The notes under the pieces are model-generated. The model was not told where the DNA came from and did no database searches. It worked only from the letters and a program-made list of their open reading frames with translations. The translations under genes and the position numbers were made by a program. From JBAYVY01 sp041674345 (lineage in GTDB: Bacteria; Planctomycetota; Phycisphaerae; Phycisphaerales; Zrk34), in assembly GCA_041674345.1 (NCBI GenBank), contig JBAYVY010000226.1:1-6338 (forward strand): 6,338 nucleotides of DNA. The letters are read 5' to 3'. Positions 1 through 5,424 of this stretch are shown here, piece after piece. Within the stretch, counting starts at the first letter, position 1. Every line of letters starts with the position of its first letter.

Positions 1-24
1 GGGTCAAAAAGCCTCGATTTTGCT

Positions 25-98
25 TCAAAAACGGCGGTAAGACGAGCCAATGTTCGACCATTTTTCGACAAACATTCGTTTTTGGCTCAAAAACGGCG
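25..98. repeat. Repeated TCAAAAACGGCG with adjacent hairpin
   Basis: The 12-mer TCAAAAACGGCG occurs twice in direct orientation (25-36 and 87-98). The second copy overlaps a perfect inverted repeat, CGTTTTTG (77-84) and CAAAAACG (88-95), with a 3-nt loop. A 6-bp inverted pair AATGTT/AACATT lies between the copies, and a related GTCAAAAAG occurs at 3-11. The stretch lies just beyond the 3' end of the transposase remnant, so it may be the non-coding end of that insertion sequence. It is also much more A/T-rich than the genes around it. Confidence 0.5.
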
Positions 99-136
99 AT
101 CACCCGTGAACGGTTACGACATTTGATACATTGGTC

Positions 137-205
137 CCATGTTTTGTTCTCTCGGATCATGGCGTTGAGGTAGATCAGCAACTTCCGCATCTCGGCAATG
201 CAACG
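137..205 (-). pseudogene. C-terminal remnant of an IS110-type transposase
   Basis: Read on the minus strand, this stretch encodes RCIAEMRKLLIYLNAMIREN followed by KTW. It closely resembles the C-terminal end of IS110/IS116/IS902 transposases (Transposase_20 end), which typically finish with a segment like 'MRKLL..LNAM.R....W'. These enzymes are DEDD recombinases that move their own element. Only about 23 codons are recognisable. Upstream (above 205) the frame has no transposase sequence and runs into a palindromic repeat, so the gene body has been lost. Downstream the frame stays open to base 1 without the stop expected just after the Trp. The match is from memory of the family and is short, so another transposase type cannot be excluded. 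Confidence 0.5.
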
Positions 206-235
206 CGATGACGTGACTAACGCACCCCCTCCCAA

Positions 236-254
236 CCTCCCCCGATGGGGGAGG
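236..254. repeat. REP-like palindrome CCTCCCCC-GAT-GGGGGAGG
   Basis: A perfect 8-bp inverted repeat (236-243 with 247-254) closes a 3-nt loop and is preceded by CCCCCTCCCAA. Intergenic palindromes with CCTCCCCC/GGGGGAGG arms are dispersed in many copies in GC-rich bacterial genomes and behave as REP/MITE-like non-autonomous repeats; that is general knowledge, and the copy number in this genome cannot be seen here. As RNA it would form a very stable hairpin, but no U-tract follows on either strand, so it does not look like an intrinsic terminator. Confidence 0.6.
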
Positions 255-289
255 AGAAAGAATGCGACTTTGCGGTTGACCTGCCGGGG

Positions 290-321
290 ATGCGTCTTGC
301 CGCTCATGCGTCTTGCCGCTC
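290..321 (+). repeat. Perfect 16-bp tandem duplication
   Basis: ATGCGTCTTGCCGCTC is present twice back to back (290-305 and 306-321) without a mismatch, which suggests a recent slippage duplication. It lies about 95 bp upstream of the uvrA start, in the region where the uvrA promoter should be. I see no convincing -35/-10 pair in 255-414: a weak -10-like TACCAT (345-350) lacks a properly spaced -35. I also see no SOS (LexA) operator palindrome. Nothing else is recognisable between 255 and 414. Confidence 0.7.
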
Positions 322-414
322 TTCCCTTCCGGGGGCCTTCCCGTTACCATACAGGATTCGCTACTGGCCCCAACTTCGGCGTAGCACTATCCGTCCCCTT
401 TGGCGGTGGAATTG

Positions 415-3360
415 ATGAACCCCAACAAAGTCATTCGCATCCGCGGCGCCCGTGAGCACAACCTCAAGGGCATCGACCTCGACATTCCCCGTGACAAGCT
501 CGTCGTCATCACCGGCTTGTCCGGCTCGGGCAAATCTTCCCTCGCCTTCGACACCATCTATGCCGAGGGACAACGCAAATACGTCGAGTCCCTCTCCGCC
601 TACGCCCGCCAATTTCTCGAACAATTGCAGAAGCCAGACATCGACGAAATCGAGGGGCTGCCCCCCACCATCGCCATTGAGCAGCGATCGGCTTCGCACA
701 ATCCGCGTTCCACCGTCGCCACGACCACGGAAATCTACGATTACCTGCGTCTGCTTTTCGCCCGTGCCGGCCGGCCCCACTGCTGGCACATCGACGACAA
801 AGCCCGCGTCTGCGGACGACTCATCACCAGCACCAGCGCCACCCAAATCGTCGATACCGTCATGAACTTCGCCCCCGGCACCAAACTCATGGTCCTCGCT
901 CCCCTGATCCGCGGCAAAAAAGGCGAACACCGCGAAACCTTCGACGCCATGCAGCGGCAGGGCTTCGTCCGCGCACGCATCAACCGGCAGGTCTGCGATC
1001 TGCGAACCACGCCGGCGCTGGCCAAGACCAAAACCCACACCATCGAAGCCGTGGTCGATCGGCTGATCGTCAAGGAGGAAATCCGATCCCGTCTGGCTGA
1101 TTCCATTGAAATATCGCTGAAGCTGGCCGAGGGGTTGGTCATCATCGCCGTGCTGGATGAAAAGAAGTCCAACGGCAACGACGATTCGCCCGATCACTGG
1201 ATCGACCAGCTTTACAGCGAAAAATACGCCTGTCCCGAACATCCCGAATGCGCCCTGGAAGACCTCGCCCCCCGCCTGTTCAGTTTTAATTCACCTTACG
1301 GCGCATGTCCCAGCTGCGACGGTTTGGGCACGATCATGGAATTCGACGAACAACTGATCGTCCCCGATGAATCGCTCCCGCTCGAACACGGCGCGATCGA
1401 CGCCTGGCGACGCCACGGCAAGCGCATGAACATTTACTACAGCCGGATGATCCGACAGTTCTCACGCGACTTCAATATCGATCCCGATCCGCCCTACAAG
1501 GACATTCCCAAGCCCGTTCGCCGCCTGCTCATGCGCGGCACCACCCCCAAGGACGAAGCCAAGTTCGGCTCCTACTTCGAGGGCGTCATCCCCAACCTCC
1601 AGCGCCGCTGGGAAAACACCGACTCCGAATACGTCAAACAACGCTTGCATCAATATCTCTCCGAAGCCCCCTGCGAAACGTGCGGCGGAGCGCGGCTTCG
1701 TAAAGAAGCGCTCCACGTCATGATCGACAGCGACTACCGTCTTCCCTTTGAAAAACAGGATCAGGGAACCCACCCCGCCGTCGAACAGGGACGCTTCAAC
1801 ATCCACGATGTCGTGCGAATGACCATCGGTGAAGCGATCGGCTTCTTTTCACAACTCAAACTTTCCAGCGAACAACTCGCCATCGCCGAGCCGATCGTCA
1901 AGGAAGTCAAGGCGAGACTCTCCTTCATGGCCGATGTCGGGCTTGATTACCTCACCCTCGACCGCAACACCGCCACGCTCTCCGGCGGAGAGGCGCAACG
2001 CATCCGCCTGGCCACGCAGGTCGGCAGCGGTCTGGTCGGCTGCTGCTATGTTCTCGACGAACCGACCATCGGCCTGCACCAGCGCGACAACGACCGCCTC
2101 ATCCGCACACTCCGCCATCTGACCGACATCGGCAACACCGTCCTCGTCGTCGAACACGATGAGGACACCATCCGCTCCGCCGATTGGATCATCGACATCG
2201 GACCCGGACCCGGACGCCACGGCGGGCACGTCGTCGCGCAGGGCGATCTCAACCACATCCTCGCCCACAAGGATTCCGTCACCGGCAAATACCTCACCGG
2301 AGAGTTCCAAATCGCCCTGCCGGACAAGCGACGAACCGTGGACATCGACAACGCCATCGTCGTCAGGGGCGCGGCCGAGAACAACCTTAAAAACATCGAC
2401 GTGAAGTTTCCGCTCGGCGGCATGATCTGCGTCACCGGCGTCAGCGGATCGGGCAAAAGCACGCTCGTCAATCAGATTCTGTTGCGTGCCATGCTGCGCC
2501 ACCTCAACGGCGCCCGCGAAAAACCCGGCGCTCATGAACGCATCACCGGGCTGGGCAACATCGACCGCGTGATCGAAGTCGATCAGTCCCCCATCGGACG
2601 CACACCCCGCAGCAACCCCGCCACGTACACCGGCGTGTTCGATGAGATACGCAAACTGTTCGCGCTGACCAAAGAGGCGAAAATCCGCGGCTACAAGGCC
2701 GGCCGGTTCAGCTTCAACGTCAAGGGCGGCCGCTGCGAAGCGTGCCAGGGCCAGGGCACCAAGAAAATCGAAATGCACTTCCTGCCCGATGTCTATGTCG
2801 AATGCGAACAATGCAAGGGCACGCGATACAACCGCCAGACGCTTGAAATCCGCTACAAGGGCAAGTCCATCTCCGACGTGCTGGAAATGACCGTCGAGGA
2901 ATCCATCGAATACTTCGACGCCTTCCCCCGCATCGTGCAGATGGTGCGAACCCTCCGCGATGTCGGCCTGGGCTACGTGCGGCTCGGCCAAAGTTCCACC
3001 ACCTTGTCCGGCGGCGAAGCGCAGCGCGTCAAACTCGCCACCGAATTGGGCAAGTCCTCCAGCGGTCACACCGTCTATGTCCTCGACGAACCGACCACCG
3101 GCCTGCACTTCGCCGACATCCATAACCTGCTGAACGTGCTGAATCGCCTGGTTGAAAAAGACCACACCGTCATCGTGATCGAACACAATCTCGATGTCAT
3201 CAAGTGCGCCGACTGGATCATTGATTTAGGCCCCGAAGGCGGCGACCGCGGCGGAACCATCGTCGCCGAGGGAACCCCCGAACACGTCGCCGCCACCCCC
3301 GGAAGTTACACCGGACAATTCCTGACGAATCACCTGCGACGCCCCGCCGCGGCGGGATGA
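415..3360 (+). CDS. uvrA: Excinuclease ABC subunit A (UvrA)
   Basis: UvrA is the damage-sensing ATPase of nucleotide excision repair. As a dimer it finds distorted DNA in the cytoplasm and loads UvrB. The protein is 981 aa against about 940 in E. coli, and is complete. The first ATPase half has Walker A GLSGSGKSS (34-42), signature LSGGEAQRIRLA (from 522) and Walker B YVLDEPTIGLH (D548/E549). The second half has Walker A GVSGSGKST (K681), signature LSGGEAQRVKLA (from 864) and Walker B VLDEPTTGLH (D891/E892). The C-terminal zinc module is C774-x2-C777-x19-C797-x2-C800. An N-terminal module has C273/H276 and C298/C301, and a C420-x2-C423 pair is also present. Residues about 110-250 are the UvrB-binding region. 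I chose ATG 415, preceded by GGTGGA at 405-410, over the in-frame TTG at 400: MNPNKVIRIRGAREHNLKGI matches the usual UvrA start. DUF433 follows after 30 bp and may be read through into. Confidence 0.97.
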   Translation: MNPNKVIRIRGAREHNLKGIDLDIPRDKLVVITGLSGSGKSSLAFDTIYAEGQRKYVESLSAYARQFLEQLQKPDIDEIEGLPPTIAIEQRSASHNPRSTVATTTEIYDYLRLLFARAGRPHCWHIDDKARVCGRLITSTSATQIVDTVMNFAPGTKLMVLAPLIRGKKGEHRETFDAMQRQGFVRARINRQVCDLRTTPALAKTKTHTIEAVVDRLIVKEEIRSRLADSIEISLKLAEGLVIIAVLDEKKSNGNDDSPDHWIDQLYSEKYACPEHPECALEDLAPRLFSFNSPYGACPSCDGLGTIMEFDEQLIVPDESLPLEHGAIDAWRRHGKRMNIYYSRMIRQFSRDFNIDPDPPYKDIPKPVRRLLMRGTTPKDEAKFGSYFEGVIPNLQRRWENTDSEYVKQRLHQYLSEAPCETCGGARLRKEALHVMIDSDYRLPFEKQDQGTHPAVEQGRFNIHDVVRMTIGEAIGFFSQLKLSSEQLAIAEPIVKEVKARLSFMADVGLDYLTLDRNTATLSGGEAQRIRLATQVGSGLVGCCYVLDEPTIGLHQRDNDRLIRTLRHLTDIGNTVLVVEHDEDTIRSADWIIDIGPGPGRHGGHVVAQGDLNHILAHKDSVTGKYLTGEFQIALPDKRRTVDIDNAIVVRGAAENNLKNIDVKFPLGGMICVTGVSGSGKSTLVNQILLRAMLRHLNGAREKPGAHERITGLGNIDRVIEVDQSPIGRTPRSNPATYTGVFDEIRKLFALTKEAKIRGYKAGRFSFNVKGGRCEACQGQGTKKIEMHFLPDVYVECEQCKGTRYNRQTLEIRYKGKSISDVLEMTVEESIEYFDAFPRIVQMVRTLRDVGLGYVRLGQSSTTLSGGEAQRVKLATELGKSSSGHTVYVLDEPTTGLHFADIHNLLNVLNRLVEKDHTVIVIEHNLDVIKCADWIIDLGPEGGDRGGTIVAEGTPEHVAATPGSYTGQFLTNHLRRPAAAG

Positions 3361-3390
3361 GCCATAATGTGTTTTTGGAGAAACCATCAT

Positions 3391-3627
3391 ATGGGTCAAT
3401 TCCCAAAAATCGCGTCCAATCCCGCCATTCTCGGCGGGAAACCGTGCATCACAGGCACTCGACTGAGCGTTGAGTTCATCGTTGAACTGGCGGCTTCCGG
3501 GGCCAGTGTCGATCAGATCGTCGCAACATATGCACAACCGGATCGTGAAGCGGTCGAACAATCGCTGCGATATGCGGCTCGATTCCTCCGCAATGAAATT
3601 GATGTGGTCGCGGAGATTCATTCGTGA
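3391..3627 (+). CDS. DUF433 family antitoxin-like protein
   Basis: This complete 78-aa protein belongs to the DUF433 family: small DNA-binding-like proteins usually encoded directly before a DUF5615 PIN-like toxin and regarded as its antitoxin. The family hallmarks are visible: NPAILGGKPCITGTRLSVEF (10-29), then a helix-turn-helix-like part with VELAASGASVDQIVATYAQP (31-50) and a C-terminal helix, REAVEQSLRYAARFL. An upstream ATG at 3367 is in frame, but the start at 3391 is preferred because GGAG at 3377-3380 lies 10 nt before it and MGQFPKIASNPAILGG fits the family N-terminus. It follows uvrA by 30 bp and overlaps the next reading frame by 4 nt (GTGA), the usual coupling of antitoxin and toxin genes. 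It appears intact even though its partner is truncated. Confidence 0.88.
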   Translation: MGQFPKIASNPAILGGKPCITGTRLSVEFIVELAASGASVDQIVATYAQPDREAVEQSLRYAARFLRNEIDVVAEIHS

Positions 3628-3725
3628 ACCTGAGACGGCTTACGTTTCCGGCGGATGAAAACATCCATCCCCACGTCATCGAACGGATGGGCCTTCGTGT
3701 CCGCATTCGCACGGTTTCGGCGTGA
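3624..3725 (+). pseudogene. Truncated DUF5615 (PIN-like) toxin gene
   Basis: A GTG at 3624 overlaps the DUF433 stop as GTGA and opens a 33-codon frame ending with TGA at 3723-3725. It reads MNLRRLTFPADENIHPHVIE and continues ERMGLRVRIRTVSA from its last Glu. DUF5615 proteins are putative RNases with a PIN-like fold. They typically begin with a strand followed by a 'DEN.hP.v...L...GhdVrtV' segment and run to roughly 110-120 aa. Here D11-E12-N13-I14-H15-P16 and RTV at 29-31 match that opening. Everything after it, including the later conserved acidic residues, is missing: only 27 bp remain before the next gene. The loss therefore looks like a deletion rather than a single nonsense mutation. A catalytically active toxin is not expected. 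Confidence 0.72.
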
Positions 3726-3740
3726 AACGCGAAAAGCCGA

Positions 3741-3750
3741 TACAATGGAG
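3741..3750 (+). promoter_or_regulatory. Possible -10 element and RBS before the 67-aa gene
   Basis: TACAAT (3741-3746) matches the -10 consensus at 5 of 6 positions, and GGAG (3747-3750) follows directly, only 2 nt before the ATG at 3753. No clear -35 box lies at the right distance (TTTCGG at 3715-3720 is 20 bp away). If the hexamer is a real -10, transcription would start close to the ATG and the mRNA would be nearly leaderless. Otherwise the GGAG acts as a closely spaced ribosome site on an mRNA coming from upstream. Confidence 0.25.
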
Positions 3751-3752
3751 CG

Positions 3753-3956
3753 ATGCGATTCGACCGCTTAGATCGTCGCGCGTTTTCCGTCACGTCGCTG
3801 AACGCCCAATCCGACGAACGGGCGTATTGGCGGTCGGTCAGTCCGGCTGATCGTTTGCGAACCGTTGAATTCCTTCGTCAACAGCAATACGGCTATGATC
3901 CAGCTACCGCCCGACTTCAAAGAGTTTTTGAAGTTGCTCAACTCGAACGGCGTTGA
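3753..3956 (+). CDS. 67-aa conserved protein paired with nucleotidyltransferase (putative antitoxin position)
   Basis: This is a complete 67-aa soluble protein with no membrane segment and no domain name that I can give. Notable segments are FSVTSL (11-16), DERAYWRSVSPADRLRTVEF (21-40) and QYGYDPATARLQRVFEVAQL (45-64). From memory, proteins with the 'AYW...SP.eRl...e.lRq..YGYDP.t.RLQRv' pattern recur immediately upstream of genes for small nucleotidyltransferases in Planctomycetota, Chloroflexi and Cyanobacteria. The same arrangement is seen here: its last 62 nt overlap the start of the nucleotidyltransferase gene in another frame. By position it could be the antitoxin or partner of a toxin-antitoxin-like pair, but no function is shown by the sequence. 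The frame looks intact and the start has a closely spaced GGAG. Confidence 0.75.
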   Translation: MRFDRLDRRAFSVTSLNAQSDERAYWRSVSPADRLRTVEFLRQQQYGYDPATARLQRVFEVAQLERR

Positions 3957-4392
3957 ATACCTGCTCGTGGGCGGACTGGCGGTGGGATTCCACGGCTATC
4001 CCCGCACGACAGGCGACATGGACGTTTGGGTGGCGATGTCACCCCCAAACGCCGCGAAACTGGTCCGGGTTCTTTCACAATTCGGATTCGGCGACACCGG
4101 CGCCGACGATCAATTATTCCTTTTACTTTCCCGCCATCACCCGGCCGACGCTGAAGATCGGCAGCAGCAGCGAGATCGCCACGAAACCGACGAAGCTGCC
4201 CATGAACGCGATCATCAGCGGCTCGATGAATTGCGTGGTCTGCTTGCACGATTCATCGAAGTCGTGTTCGGTGAACACGGCGATGCGGTCCATCACCACG
4301 CCCAGCCGCCCCGCTTTTTCGCCGGACTGGATCATGCGAAGCACCGACGGCGGAATCAACCTGGAATCGCCCAGCGACGCCGAAAGCTGTGA
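3895..4392 (+). pseudogene. Truncated MNT-fold nucleotidyltransferase (AbiEii/DUF6036-like) with antisense tail
   Basis: From ATG 3895 the first 76 codons encode the N-terminal half of a small nucleotidyltransferase: LPPDFKEFLKLLNSNGVEYL (4-23), the G26-G27 of GGLAV, HGYPRTTGDMDVWVA (33-47) with the metal-binding D41 and D43, and FGFGDTGADDQLFL (63-76). Relatives that I recall are about 170-190 aa and continue with a '...v.lG.pP.rIdlLt.i' strand carrying the third catalytic residue; this is absent. The frame stays open to 4392 (165 aa in all), but residues from 77 on are simply the antisense of gspF, a Gln/Arg/His-rich sequence with no family character. The native sequence ends directly against the gspF stop codon (complement of 4123-4125). 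Relatives act as toxins or NTP-transferases in toxin-antitoxin and MNT-type systems; this one is probably inactive. Confidence 0.72.
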
Positions 4393-5349
4393 GCCCTGGC
4401 GCAGGCGATCATCCACCGTGTCCCACAACAGGCGGAAATAGTGGTTGGTGGTGACTTCGCGGGTGATGGCGATCATGTCGAGCATCGGCACGCCCGCCGA
4501 GATCATCGTGCCCATCGTTCGCATCGCGCGGGTGACGTAGAGCTGGTTCATCAGCTTGCCGATCACCGGCAGATGCAGTTTCAGCCAGTCGATGGCGTGC
4601 CTGCCCCAACCGCGTGTGCGGGCATACAGGACGAAGCCGATCGCGCCGGCGATACATGCGACCCACACATACCAGTAGGCGGTGAGGATGTGGCTGGCGC
4701 TGAGCAGCAATTGCGTGGGGGCCGGCAACGCCGCGCCGCGACTGGTGTAAATCTTCCCGAACCGCGGCAACACGAACGTCAGAAGAAAAATCGTCACCCC
4801 CATCGCCACGAACAGCATGATGCACGGATACACCATCGCGCCGCGCACCGCCTTGAGCGTGTTGCGCTCCTTGGTCATGTATTCGCCGATCCGTTCGAGC
4901 ATGATGCCCATCGTCCCGCTGGCTTCGGAGGCGCGGACCAGCGAAATCATCAGCGGCGGAAAAATCCTCGAGTGCCGCGCCAACGCCTCGCTGAACGCCT
5001 GCCCGCCGTGTACGTGTTCGCTCACGTCCTGCATGATGGCCTTGAAATGCTCATTGGGCGTTTGATCGGCGATCGACTCCAGCGCCTCGCCCAGCGTCAC
5101 GCCGGTCTCGATCATCACCGACATCTGATGCACGAAGTAAATCACATCGTCCCGGCGAACCCGACCGTAACGCTCGTCCAATGTCATCGCCTGCGGCTCG
5201 ATGTCGGCCCCGCGCGCCTCGGCGAGTTTCACGATGAACTTGCCCTCGGATCGCAACTGCCGGCCGGCCTCGGAAACATCCATCGCCTGCACCAGCCCGT
5301 TGATGAGCTGGCCACGGGCGTCACGTGCGGTGTATGCGAAGCGTGTCAT
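4123..5349 (-). CDS. gspF: GspF/PilC-family inner-membrane platform protein
   Basis: This complete 408-aa protein is the polytopic inner-membrane platform of a type II secretion system or type IV pilus. It couples the cytoplasmic assembly ATPase to pseudopilin or pilin extraction. The start is MTRFAYTARDARGQLINGLV, the usual 'f.Y.a.d..G....G.i.A' opening. Two T2SSF domains follow, at about 68-192 and 270-394, with paired motifs SLVRASEASGTM (136-147) and MIQSGEKAGRLG (339-350). Membrane segments are at about 172-195, 223-243 and 377-400. Length is normal for the family (about 400). It lies 75 bp downstream of gspE on the same strand and is probably co-transcribed with it. No strong ribosome site is seen (GGA about 13 nt before the ATG). 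The 3' end converges on, and is overlapped by, the nucleotidyltransferase remnant. GspF and PilC cannot be told apart from this alone. Confidence 0.93.
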   Translation of the reverse strand: MTRFAYTARDARGQLINGLVQAMDVSEAGRQLRSEGKFIVKLAEARGADIEPQAMTLDERYGRVRRDDVIYFVHQMSVMIETGVTLGEALESIADQTPNEHFKAIMQDVSEHVHGGQAFSEALARHSRIFPPLMISLVRASEASGTMGIMLERIGEYMTKERNTLKAVRGAMVYPCIMLFVAMGVTIFLLTFVLPRFGKIYTSRGAALPAPTQLLLSASHILTAYWYVWVACIAGAIGFVLYARTRGWGRHAIDWLKLHLPVIGKLMNQLYVTRAMRTMGTMISAGVPMLDMIAITREVTTNHYFRLLWDTVDDRLRQGSQLSASLGDSRLIPPSVLRMIQSGEKAGRLGVVMDRIAVFTEHDFDESCKQTTQFIEPLMIAFMGSFVGFVAISLLLPIFSVGRVMAGK

Positions 5350-5366
5350 GGAAATCGTCCGATGTT

Positions 5367-5416
5367 CGATCTACGATCTTCGATCTTTCAGATTGCGGAT
5401 CGAAGATCGAAGATCG
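5367..5416. repeat. Large imperfect inverted repeat between gspE and gspF
   Basis: Two 19-nt arms (5367-5385 and 5398-5416) are reverse complements with one mismatch, around a 12-nt loop (5386-5397). Each arm is itself built from repeated CGATCTTCGATC-type units (CGAAGATC on the other side). As RNA it would form a long stable hairpin in the 75-nt gap between the gspE stop and the gspF start. No T-run follows on either strand, so it is not a typical intrinsic terminator. Tandem GATCTTCGATC palindromes of this style are familiar as dispersed intergenic repeats in environmental Planctomycetota and Verrucomicrobiota genomes (from memory), so an inserted repeat element is the likeliest reading. 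It could also tune expression of gspF relative to gspE. Confidence 0.8.
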
Positions 5417-5424
5417 CAGATGTA

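Noticed and set aside
25..110. Possible CRISPR or iteron array from the repeated TCAAAAACGGCG
   Set aside because: There are only two exact copies with unequal flanking sequence and no regular spacer structure. An insertion-sequence end explains it better.
114..350. Minus-strand 78-codon frame across the palindrome upstream of uvrA
   Set aside because: Its translation (SPPPSGEVGRGC and similar) is the typical read-through of the CCTCCCCC/GGGGGAGG repeat. The transposase-like sequence is in a different frame.
322..414. SOS (LexA) box or clear sigma-70 promoter before uvrA
   Set aside because: No palindromic CTGT-N8-ACAG or CGAAC-N4-GTTCG site is present, and TACCAT (345-350) lacks a correctly spaced -35.
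361..1242. Minus-strand open frame of 293 codons over the 5' part of uvrA
   Set aside because: It is antisense to uvrA, has no recognisable motif, and arises from the codon bias of the real gene.
1849..3186. Long minus-strand open frame of 445 codons inside uvrA
   Set aside because: It lies wholly antisense to the second half of a clearly real uvrA. Its translation is rich in Asp, Gly, Val and Ala with no domain, as expected from the complement of GC-rich coding sequence.
3343..3439. Palindrome CCCGCCGCGGCGGG at the uvrA stop (3343-3356) and a CCCGCC/GGCGGG stem in DUF433 (3421-3438) that could form alternative hairpins around the DUF433 ribosome site
   Set aside because: The second stem encodes the conserved DUF433 peptide NPAILGGKP, so protein constraint explains it. 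The first has no T-tract directly after it to make a terminator. A switch is possible but unsupported.
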